Source: Parachlamydiaceae bacterium (GTDB lineage Bacteria; Chlamydiota; Chlamydiia; Chlamydiales; Parachlamydiaceae). From it: a stretch of 6,064 nt of DNA. Every line of letters begins with the position of its first letter. Positions within the stretch are counted from its first letter, which is position 1. Of this stretch, positions 1-4,999 are shown piece after piece. A model generated the notes under the pieces. That model was not told the DNA's origin. It ran no database searches and saw only the letters and a program-made list of their open reading frames with translations. Location of the stretch: positions 1 to 6,064 of the forward strand of contig JACDGH010000168.1 in the NCBI GenBank assembly GCA_013815395.1. The letters are read 5' to 3'. A program made the position numbers and the translations under genes.

Positions 1-591
1 CGCTACTTCTATTTTTTGGGTCGCACCTTTTCATTTACATTAGCCGGCACAATCGCAGGAGCAATAGGGGCGGTAGCTCATCAATTTTTTAAACAATTTC
101 ATTTACCGGAAATCACAAGCTTTTTTTTTGGAGCCATTTTGCTGATATTAGGATACTCTACATTAGTGGGCTGGCAATATCCTGGGTACCATTGGCTGGG
201 AAAACGCTTAGCGTTTCTTAATCAAAATCTTTCAATATTGATGCTGCAAGATAAAGCGTGGCCGGCCTTCCTCTTTGGCTTTTTCACTTTGGCACTGCCT
301 TGCGGTCAAACCCTCATCGTTTTTTCGGCCTGTGCTCTTTCTGGAGAGATGTCAGTTGGTTTTATCAATGGACTCGCATTTGCACTCCTGACGTCACCGT
401 CTTTGGTATTGGCGATGAAAGCCCACACATTCCTCCACATAATCAAACGCCATTACCAAACAGTTATTGGCATCTCAGCAATTTTAGTAGGCTCTCTTGC
501 TATTTTGCGAGGGCTTGCCGAAATGAATCTCATTTCGCACTGGGTTCTCAATCCTAGTTCATCACACCTTTATCATTTGGTCATATTTTAA
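1..591 (+). CDS. TauE/SafE / UreH-like multi-pass membrane protein, 3' part (5' end outside window)
   Basis: Reading frame 1 is open from the first base to a TAA at 589-591, giving 196 residues with no true start in view. A TTG at 16 is internal to a conserved-looking stretch (YFLGRTFSFTLAGTIAGAIGA), so the gene almost certainly starts upstream. About five hydrophobic segments are visible, near residues 10-25, 38-56, 86-110, 115-135 and 153-170. The motif LALPCGQT (Pro100-Cys101-Gly102) in the third segment, together with the LGR...G..AG..G segment, matches the UreH/DsbD-type transmembrane family (sulfite exporter TauE/SafE-like). Members of this family move small solutes, metals or reducing equivalents across the inner membrane. 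The substrate here cannot be told from sequence. The N-terminal half, where family members often carry a CG..CGP motif, lies outside the window. The gene has no partner inside the window: the next genes are on the other strand. Family assignment is fairly sure; function is not. Confidence 0.72.
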   Translation, partial: RYFYFLGRTFSFTLAGTIAGAIGAVAHQFFKQFHLPEITSFFFGAILLILGYSTLVGWQYPGYHWLGKRLAFLNQNLSILMLQDKAWPAFLFGFFTLALPCGQTLIVFSACALSGEMSVGFINGLAFALLTSPSLVLAMKAHTFLHIIKRHYQTVIGISAILVGSLAILRGLAEMNLISHWVLNPSSSHLYHLVIF

Positions 592-767
592 ATTCCTTGA
601 TTTTCAGCATAATAGAGAGAGTTTGCCTTATGCATATAAAAAGCCTTTAATATGCCGAAATAGCCGATATAGGGGTTTTTAATTTTTAGTTAATCCTCCA
701 AATAAGGACCGAAAATATTTGTTTTCAGATCTGTTCGAGTATTTAATATGCTCATTATAGTGGACAG
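592..767. other. Convergent AT-rich spacer, no gene seen
   Basis: This spacer separates the stop codons of the membrane protein on the plus strand and the small unknown gene on the minus strand. Both transcripts should end here. I see only weak inverted repeats (GCATAT at 632-637 with ATATGC at 650-655; GAAAA at 711-715 with TTTTC at 722-726) and T-runs at 676-680 and 683-687. None makes a convincing GC-rich stem followed by a T-tract, so no terminator is called. Confidence 0.5.
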
Positions 768-1121
768 TTAGGGTTTGATTGTAATATAACTGACAATGGG
801 TGCCGGTGTCATTTCCCAATACAACTCATGAGTGGGTTCTTGAATGATTTTGAGTATCTTTTCTTCCAAACTAGGATCTCTTTTGAGCATAACTATAGAA
901 GCAATACCTTTTAAATCTACTCTCTCTAATGAGGCTTGTCCTATCCAAATTCGTTGAAAAACCACACTTATTTTATTACCTTCAAAAGCATAGATTTTTT
1001 TATAATCTTTACTAGTGGGATCCTTTTTTGAAAAAATATTGTTTACATCCATTGTAAGCTTTTCAAAACTGTGATCATTTAAGTCAATTTTTGGAAAATA
1101 AGATTCTATTATTTGAACCAT
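768..1121 (-). CDS. Small protein of unknown function, downstream member of a paralog pair
   Basis: This 117-residue protein is not recognised. The start is placed at the ATG at 1121. The frame could extend to a TTG at 1160, but that has no ribosome binding site, whereas the ATG has GAGA about 6 bases upstream (AGCGAGAAATTTATG) and gives a length matching the neighbouring paralog. The protein is soluble-looking, with no signal peptide or membrane segment, and is rich in Lys, Ile and Glu. It aligns over most of its length with the product of 1243-1581. Shared features are F-x2-LT-x3-VN-x-I-x-S (residues 19-31), Y-x-F-x2-NK-(I/V)-x-(V/I)2-F-x-R-x3-G, G-x3-I-x-M-x-KR, and L-E-(E/D)-x-I...II..P.H near the C terminus. 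Both genes run on the minus strand, with this one 121 bp downstream of the other. Function, location and partners are unknown. A secreted protein or a chaperone-like small protein would fit equally well. Confidence 0.7.
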   Translation of the reverse strand: MVQIIESYFPKIDLNDHSFEKLTMDVNNIFSKKDPTSKDYKKIYAFEGNKISVVFQRIWIGQASLERVDLKGIASIVMLKRDPSLEEKILKIIQEPTHELYWEMTPAPIVSYITIKP

Positions 1122-1150
1122 AAATTTCTCGCTTGAATTTTTCTTAAATT

Positions 1151-1179
1151 TATTTAGCAAAAAAGTAAAAGATGGTCAA
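1151..1179 (-). promoter_or_regulatory. Possible promoter for the downstream small gene
   Basis: On the minus strand, TTGACC (1174-1179, 5 of 6 to the -35 consensus) is followed after 17 bp by TAAATA (1151-1156), a poor -10. Transcription would begin near 1144, downstream of the TTG at 1160 and upstream of the ATG at 1121. That agrees with the start chosen for the gene. The -10 match is weak and AT-rich DNA yields such pairs by chance. Confidence 0.28.
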
Positions 1180-1242
1180 TCAAAAACTTTTAAAAATCGT
1201 GCTTATAGCTCTAGGATCCCTAAAAATAAAACCAACAATTAT

Positions 1243-1581
1243 CTATCTAATGGAATTGATATGAACTCTAGGAAGATTCCCCATAATAGTATGATGAACA
1301 GGTTTTGAAATTATTAAAATAATTTGATCTTCTAATGCTTTATTTCTTTTCCCCATTGTTATATCAACAGAACCTCGCACTTCTTTTTTAGAAATTGTTC
1401 TCAATTTTATTCCTTGTAAAAAGCGATGGAAAATAATGTTAACTTTATTATTATCAAAATAATATTCTCGTTCAAAAGATTTTTCGGCGTTGTCAATTTC
1501 AGCATTTTCTGAATAAATTGTATTCACACTTTGTGTAAGTGATTGGAAGGCATCCAATGATGAATTAAATGATAAAGACAT
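1243..1581 (-). CDS. Small protein of unknown function, upstream member of a paralog pair
   Basis: This 112-residue protein starts at the ATG at 1581, with GGGGA five bases upstream as a plausible ribosome binding site, and ends in TAG at 1243-1245. I do not recognise it. It has no signal peptide, membrane segment or catalytic motif I can name. The predicted make-up is a short helical N terminus (FNSSLDAFQSLTQSVNTIYS) and then alternating hydrophobic stretches (KVNIIFHRF, GSVDITMGKR, EDQIILIIS) that suggest a small alpha/beta fold. It is a diverged paralog of the product of 768-1121, about 30% identical by eye over the C-terminal two thirds, with a two-residue indel in the middle. The pair probably arose by tandem duplication. 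Both genes are visibly more AT-rich than the transport operon. Whether the two are co-transcribed is unclear, since 121 bp separate the coding regions. No function is claimed. Confidence 0.72.
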   Translation of the reverse strand: MSLSFNSSLDAFQSLTQSVNTIYSENAEIDNAEKSFEREYYFDNNKVNIIFHRFLQGIKLRTISKKEVRGSVDITMGKRNKALEDQIILIISKPVHHTIMGNLPRVHINSIR

Positions 1582-1603
1582 ATAAATCCCCGTTTAATTG
1601 GTT

Positions 1604-1621
1604 TTTTAACATTTGTTAAAA
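1604..1621. repeat. 18-bp palindrome upstream of small gene, possible operator
   Basis: TTTTAAC (1604-1610) and GTTAAAA (1615-1621) form a perfect 7-bp inverted repeat around a 4-base spacer. It lies 23-40 bases before the ATG at 1581, just downstream of the candidate promoter. As DNA it has the size and symmetry of a repressor site; as RNA it would make a short AT hairpin in the leader. The AT-rich background makes chance a real alternative. Confidence 0.3.
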
Positions 1622-1638
1622 CTCAAGCACAAAAAATA

Positions 1639-1666
1639 AATATAGGCCAATCGCATTTCTGGTAAA
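1639..1666 (-). promoter_or_regulatory. Possible promoter for the upstream small gene
   Basis: On the minus strand, TTTACC (1661-1666, 4 of 6 to -35) and TATATT (1639-1644, 5 of 6 to -10) are spaced by 16 bp. A start near 1632 would put the TTTTAAC palindrome early in the transcript and give a leader of about 50 bases before the ATG at 1581. This is a pattern match only. Confidence 0.3.
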
Positions 1667-1872
1667 TTTTAAGTGTTTTAAAATAAATTGATTTTATTTA
1701 TTCTAACCATTAATTAACCTCTGGACTGTGATTAAAAAATTTGTAGGTATTTATTAAAAATTGCAAAGAAAACACTTTTTATAAGGCATATCTCATAACT
1801 TTAAAAATTTTAAAAAAATATGAGTTTGAAAATCTTATTTAATTAATGGAAAATTGAATATATAAAGAAAGA

Positions 1873-1928
1873 AAATAATCATAACACTGCTTGAAACCAG
1901 GTAAAATCATTGCAGTGTTAGATTATTT
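1873..1928 (-). terminator. Terminator-like hairpin downstream of tRNA-Ser
   Basis: The right arm GATTATTT (1921-1928) plus GCAGTGTTA (1912-1920) pairs with TAACACTGC (1882-1890) plus AAATAATC (1873-1880). This gives 17 bp interrupted only by a bulged base at 1881, around a 21-base loop. In the minus direction it begins 6 bases after the tRNA 3' end and is followed by a T-rich tail (TCTTTCTTTATATATT). Position and tail suit a factor-independent terminator for the tRNA. The loop is long and the lower stem is AT-only, so processing or another role is possible. Confidence 0.55.
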
Positions 1929-1934
1929 ATGTAT

Positions 1935-2022
1935 CGGAGGAGGTGGGATTCGAACCCACGGTACGTTTATGGCGTACACACGCTTTCCAGGCGTGCTCCT
2001 TAAGCCACTCGGACACTTCTCC
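1935..2022 (-). tRNA. tRNA-Ser (anticodon GGA)
   Basis: This 88-base class II tRNA is on the minus strand. The acceptor stem is GGAGAAG (2016-2022) with CTCCTCC (1936-1942) and discriminator G at 1935. The anticodon stem is CACGC/GCGTG around the loop CTGGAAA, giving anticodon GGA, which reads UCC and UCU serine codons. The long variable arm GTACG/CGTAC and the T arm GTGGG-TTCGAAT-CCCAC are typical of tRNA-Ser. Two details stand out. Acceptor pair 5-68 is A with C (2018 and 1940), a mismatch in the middle of the stem. No CCA is encoded (the next bases are ATA), so the end must be added by tRNA nucleotidyltransferase. Lack of an encoded CCA argues against a gammaproteobacterial host. A hairpin-type terminator follows at 1873-1928. 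Confidence 0.95.
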
Positions 2023-2027
2023 GCAAC

Positions 2028-2055
2028 ATTTTAAGAGATTGCAAGAACTATGCAA
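2028..2055 (-). promoter_or_regulatory. Possible promoter of tRNA-Ser
   Basis: On the minus strand, TAAAAT (2028-2033, 5 of 6 to -10) lies 5 bases before the mature tRNA, and TTGCAT (2050-2055) lies 16 bp further upstream as a weak -35. The -10 is unusually close to the tRNA 5' end and would leave almost no leader, so the true promoter may lie further upstream. Confidence 0.25.
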
Positions 2056-2171
2056 TACGGGAAAACAATAGTGAAATTGCAATTATCTTGCAAGAATTAA
2101 ATTCTTCTAAAAAAGTGGCTATTGGTGCTACAAAAAGTATGATTTACTAAAAGGACGAAAAGAATTTAAGG

Positions 2172-2193
2172 GAGAGCTAAACCCTTAGCTTTC
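2172..2193. repeat. Short hairpin
   Basis: GAGAGCTAA (2172-2180) pairs with TTAGCTTTC (2185-2193) over 9 bp, with one G-T wobble, around the 4-base loop ACCC. No T-tract follows directly on either strand, so it is not a standard terminator. Confidence 0.4.
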
Positions 2194-2257
2194 AGCGATT
2201 TCAGCATCATTTAAAAATATAAAATTTACAAGGTTTGTCTTACATCCTTATCAGCGT

Positions 2258-2285
2258 CTCTGGGTTCCTCCGCGACTCTGCGTTA
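2258..2285. repeat. Degenerate CTCTGCGTT-type short repeat
   Basis: Three adjacent 9-base blocks, CTCTGGGTT (2258-2266), CCTCCGCGA (2267-2275) and CTCTGCGTT (2276-2284), share a consensus, and blocks one and three match at 8 of 9 positions. The composition is far more GC-rich than its surroundings. From memory, similar CTCTGCG / CGCAGAG strings recur as interspersed intergenic repeats in many bacterial genomes. That link is unverified here. Confidence 0.4.
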
Positions 2286-2397
2286 CCCCTTAGGTTCTAA
2301 AACGTATAAAAGCTGCCCCGAGAAAAAAGCCAACCATGTCTTTTTGTCCTTTAAGCACTTATTACCTTTCCCTTCTCCCTGAAACTATAAAAAATTC

Positions 2398-2426
2398 TTG
2401 CGGGTAATGCGTCTCTAACACATAAT
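2398..2426 (+). promoter_or_regulatory. Possible promoter of the metal-transport operon
   Basis: TTGCGG (2398-2403, 3 of 6 to -35) and CATAAT (2421-2426, 5 of 6 to -10) are spaced by exactly 17 bp. Transcription from about 2433 would give a leader of about 100 bases before the ATG at 2537. It would also make the in-frame TTG at 2438 unusable as a start for lack of room for a ribosome site. I find no convincing Zur or MntR-type palindrome overlapping it. Confidence 0.35.
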
Positions 2427-2536
2427 AATAAAAGCTATTGCAAAGAAAATATTCTTTTTTTGGATCTCATCTTTTAAAAGACTTTTGCAGGTGGTTTAAT
2501 AATTTAAATTACACTTTTAACATCCTATTATCAATT

Positions 2537-3412
2537 ATGAATTCTATCCCCCTTAAAGCACTTCTCATGCCATTGTTGGTAATACTGGCTTTTTGCGTAT
2601 TCACTGCTCATGCAGCAGAACCTTCACATCACGTATTAGTTAGCGTTTCACCGCATAAATTTTTTGTAGAAAAAATCGCAGGCGATACGATCACTATCGG
2701 ACTAATGGTCCCTGCCGGCGCCAGTGCACACACTTATGAGCCCACACCCAAACAAACAATGACCGCCAGCAAAGCCGACATATGGTTTTGCATAGGCGAA
2801 AGCTTCGAAGCGCGAGCTGCTAAGGCTTTAAAGCATTATCGCCCTGAAATGGATTTGGTTGATTTGCGCCAAAATATGGATATGATCTCTGGAGATCCCC
2901 ATTCCGGCTGCTGCTGCTGCCATGCTAATAGTCAAGACCTACACATTTGGCTAAGCGCGCGGCAAGCAAAAATTCAAGCCACAACCATTGCAAATACTCT
3001 CATCAAGCATTACCCCGAGCACACACACAAATATCAGAAATCTTTGGAAAATTTTCTAGAGGAACTAACTGCCCTGGATGTTGAAATCACACAAATTCTG
3101 CAACCGTTGACTGATCGCATGATCTTAGTTTCTCATCCCGCCTACGCCTATTTCTGCCGCGATTATCAACTAACTCAATGGTCCATCGAATTTGAAGGCA
3201 AAGATCCTACCCCCTTTCAGCTGAATAACACTTTAATTAAAGCTCGCAATGCCCACATCGATAAAGTCTTTATCCAAGCTCAATATAGCAGCAAGGGAGC
3301 TAAACTTGTGGCAAAAGAACTTGGAGCTAAGGTGATTATGCTCGATCCTTATGCTGAAAGCTATATCAATAGCATGCAAGAAATTGCGCGTCAAATAGCA
3401 AGCGGGTCGTAA
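2537..3412 (+). CDS. znuA: Periplasmic zinc/manganese-binding protein of ABC importer (ZnuA/TroA family)
   Basis: This 291-residue cluster A-I (cluster 9) solute-binding protein captures Zn2+ or Mn2+ and hands it to the permease. The start is set at the ATG at 2537 because it yields a clean signal peptide (Lys7, hydrophobic 8-22, likely cleavage after TAHA at residue 26). The frame extends back to a TTG at 2438, but those 33 residues look untranslated. Mature domain signs are SPHKFFVEKIAGD, PAGASAHTYEPTP with ligand His65, DLHIWLS with His136, SHPAYAYF with His200, and MLDPYAES with Asp270. This is the usual His-His-His-Asp/Glu set. The loop before His136 is short and carries Cys125-Cys128 followed by His129 instead of the long His-rich loop of classical ZnuA. 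The stop overlaps the start of the ATPase gene by one base. Chlamydiae have both a TroA/Ytg system and a Znu-like system; the three-gene A-C-B layout fits the latter. The metal specificity is inferred, not shown. Confidence 0.9.
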   Translation: MNSIPLKALLMPLLVILAFCVFTAHAAEPSHHVLVSVSPHKFFVEKIAGDTITIGLMVPAGASAHTYEPTPKQTMTASKADIWFCIGESFEARAAKALKHYRPEMDLVDLRQNMDMISGDPHSGCCCCHANSQDLHIWLSARQAKIQATTIANTLIKHYPEHTHKYQKSLENFLEELTALDVEITQILQPLTDRMILVSHPAYAYFCRDYQLTQWSIEFEGKDPTPFQLNNTLIKARNAHIDKVFIQAQYSSKGAKLVAKELGAKVIMLDPYAESYINSMQEIARQIASGS

Positions 3413-4131
3413 TGGAACTTGCCGTGGCCTTAGATCATATTAGTTTTGCTTACCAAGATTCCCTTGTTTTGAAAGATATCTGCCTAGCTGTTAAATCAGG
3501 TGAATTTATTGGTATGATTGGTCCAAATGGGGGAGGGAAAACAACCTTGCTAAAATTGATGATGGGTTTCTTAAAGCCATCTAGCGGTGATATATCCATT
3601 TTTTCGGAACCTCCAGCAAGTTCTCTTCAGCAAATTTCATATGTGCCGCAATCTCTGCGGTTTGATAAACAATTCCCGATTTCTGTTATGGAATTGGTGA
3701 TGGGAGGCCGATTGTCTCATCTGCCTTGGTATGGAATTTTCAGTAAAAAGGATAAAGAAATTGCTCTGCATGCACTTGAAAGAGTGGGCTTGGTTGACTT
3801 TCAACATCGCTCTTTTGGTAATCTATCCGGGGGGCAGGCCCAGCGTGCCCTTATAGCACGTGCTCTTGCTTCCGAACCTCAATTACTTTTGTTAGATGAA
3901 CCAACCGCAAGCGTAGATGCACAGGCAGAATCTGATATTTATAATATCTTGAAAGGACTTCAAAGCCAAATCACGATTATTATGGTTACACACAACTTGC
4001 GTGCAGCTATTGAACTGGTAGAAAGAGTTATTTGCGTGCAGCAGACTGCAATTTCCCTCAAACCGCAAGAAGTTTGTGAGCATTTTGCTTTTGGCCTTTA
4101 TCATGCTCCTTTAATCAATATTAAATCCTAA
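3412..4131 (+). CDS. znuC: ATPase of zinc/manganese ABC importer
   Basis: This 239-residue ABC ATPase drives metal import from the cytoplasmic face of the inner membrane. All nucleotide-binding motifs are intact: Walker A GPNGGGKTT (37-45), Q-loop Gln80 in SYVPQ, signature LSGGQ (138-142), Walker B LLLLDE (158-163), D-loop SVD (167-169) and H-loop His194 in MVTHN. Length is normal for ZnuC/MntB-type subunits, and the C-terminal tail is short, without a regulatory domain. Its ATG (3412-3414) overlaps the TAA of the binding-protein gene in a TAATG junction and has no strong ribosome site of its own, so translational coupling is likely. The permease gene follows after 29 bp. General function is certain; zinc versus manganese is inferred from the family of its partners. 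Confidence 0.92.
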   Translation: MELAVALDHISFAYQDSLVLKDICLAVKSGEFIGMIGPNGGGKTTLLKLMMGFLKPSSGDISIFSEPPASSLQQISYVPQSLRFDKQFPISVMELVMGGRLSHLPWYGIFSKKDKEIALHALERVGLVDFQHRSFGNLSGGQAQRALIARALASEPQLLLLDEPTASVDAQAESDIYNILKGLQSQITIIMVTHNLRAAIELVERVICVQQTAISLKPQEVCEHFAFGLYHAPLINIKS

Positions 4132-4160
4132 ATGCCTTAACTTTGCAGGCTCTAAAAATT

Positions 4161-4994
4161 ATGATGTCATTCCTTGAAGCTCTAAGAACCAATCCTCTCC
4201 TACTCTCGGCTGTCATTGCCGGTCTGGCTTCTTCTGTAGTTAGCGGCATCATTGGCTCTTATGTAGTCGTCAAACGGATTGTCTTCATCAGCGGCAGCAT
4301 TTCCCATTCCGTTTTGAGCGGCATCGGGTTTTGTTTATGGCTGGAGCGGGCTAAAGGGATTGAATGGATTTCCCCATTGGCAGGCGCGTTAATTGCTGGA
4401 GTTATTTCGGCTTTGATTATAGGCTGGATCCATCTCTTTTATCGACAACGAGAAGATTCTGTCATCGCTGCGCTTTGGTCCATAGGAATGGCTGTAGGTA
4501 TTCTTTTCATTTCTCAGACGCCAGGATTTAACGTTGAACTCACTAATTTTCTTATAGGCAATATTCTTTGGGTTACCCCAACTGATCTTTACATTTTGTT
4601 TGGACTAGATATTTTTATCTTAATTTGCGTGGGTTGTTTGCATAAGCGCTTTTTGGCTATCTGTTTTGATGAGGAACAGGCGCGCTTGCAAGGCTTACCT
4701 GTCAATGCTTTATATTTATTTTTGCTTGTACTTACCGCAGTCTCAATTGTATTGCTTATTCAAGTGGTTGGCATCATCCTCGTAATGACCATGCTTACCA
4801 TCCCCGCTGCTATTGCAAATTTATTTACTGCCAGCCTTTCGCGCGTTATGTTCATCGCTGTACTACTCAGCTGTGTATTGTGCTTTGGGGGCACAGCTCT
4901 AGCTTACCACTTAGATTGGCCCGGGGGGGCCACAATTGCCTTGCTAGCAGGTGTGGCCTATGTGACTACTCTTGGTTTCCAACGCAAATGTTAA
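4161..4994 (+). CDS. znuB: Permease of zinc/manganese ABC importer (ABC-3 family)
   Basis: This 277-residue integral membrane protein of the ABC-3 family forms the metal channel. I place the start at the ATG at 4161, which has GCAGG 11 bases upstream; the adjacent ATG at 4164 or a TTG at 4143 are alternatives. About eight hydrophobic segments run from residue 13 to the C terminus. Family signs are VVKRIVFISGSISHSVLSGIG (about 36-56, like the ISHAALPG region), FLIGNILWV (130-138), and FDEEQARLQGLPV (169-181), the cytoplasmic coupling loop that meets the ATPase. The segment VVGIILVMTMLTIPAAIA matches the conserved later helices. The gene is last in the operon and ends 5 bp before the stop of the convergent phosphatase. 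A run of seven G (4923-4929) lies near its 3' end, but the frame is intact. Confidence 0.9.
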   Translation: MMSFLEALRTNPLLLSAVIAGLASSVVSGIIGSYVVVKRIVFISGSISHSVLSGIGFCLWLERAKGIEWISPLAGALIAGVISALIIGWIHLFYRQREDSVIAALWSIGMAVGILFISQTPGFNVELTNFLIGNILWVTPTDLYILFGLDIFILICVGCLHKRFLAICFDEEQARLQGLPVNALYLFLLVLTAVSIVLLIQVVGIILVMTMLTIPAAIANLFTASLSRVMFIAVLLSCVLCFGGTALAYHLDWPGGATIALLAGVAYVTTLGFQRKC

Positions 4995-4999
4995 TTTTA

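Larger units (their letters stand above)
1582..1934. other. AT-rich spacer between small gene and tRNA, no gene seen
   Basis: This very AT-rich spacer holds the tRNA terminator-like hairpin (1873-1928), a candidate promoter and palindrome for the small gene (1604-1666), and an AT-only palindrome at 1801-1813 nested between CTCATA (1792-1797) and TATGAG (1819-1824). I see no reading frame with a credible start and ribosome binding site. Confidence 0.5.
2147..2355. repeat. Block bounded by a 15/17 inverted repeat, possible decayed small element
   Basis: CTAAAAGGACGAAAAGA (2147-2163) is matched in reverse complement by 2339-2355 at 15 of 17 positions, with 13 of 14 in the inner part. The arms enclose a gene-free stretch that includes a 9-bp hairpin and a CTCTGCGTT-type repeat. 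This is the layout of a small non-autonomous element or of a structured non-coding RNA. I see no clear target-site duplication, and the AT-rich arms could match by chance. Confidence 0.3.
2023..2536. other. Gene-free spacer with repeats and transport-operon leader
   Basis: This 514-bp stretch lies between divergent units: the tRNA leads left and the transport operon right. It should hold both promoters. Other content is the perfect palindromes AATTGCAATT (2075-2084), AAGAATT-A-AATTCTT (2092-2106) and TCTTTTAAAAGA (2470-2481), a 9-bp direct repeat TTGCAAGAA (2039-2047 and 2088-2096), an inverted-repeat-bounded block (2147-2355) and a short CTCTGCGTT-type repeat. No credible reading frame is seen in either strand. 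Confidence 0.5.

Noticed and set aside
258..557. Plus-strand open frame of 99 codons
   Set aside because: It lies wholly inside the membrane-protein gene in another frame and shows no family features.
1792..1824. Nested AT hairpin between CTCATA and TATGAG
   Set aside because: The stem is only 6 bp around AT-only sequence with no neighbouring gene end; chance is the simplest explanation.
2075..2106. AATTGCAATT and AAGAATT-A-AATTCTT palindromes as regulator sites
   Set aside because: They are short AT palindromes in AT-rich DNA, not placed at a convincing promoter; recorded only within the spacer entry.
2438..2536. N-terminal extension of the binding protein from a TTG
   Set aside because: It would bury the signal peptide behind 33 residues, has no ribosome site, and lies only a few bases from the predicted transcription start.
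2023..2536. CRISPR array or tRNA-associated integrative element
   Set aside because: No regularly spaced repeats, no integrase gene and no duplicated tRNA 3' end are present in the window.
2594..2599. Lipobox around Cys20 of the binding protein (LAFC)
   Set aside because: The residue before Cys is Phe rather than Gly, Ala or Ser, and a good signal peptidase I site follows at TAHA-AE, so lipid attachment is not supported.
3892..4104. Minus-strand open frame of 70 codons
   Set aside because: It is antisense to the end of the ATPase gene, whose motifs prove the plus-strand frame.
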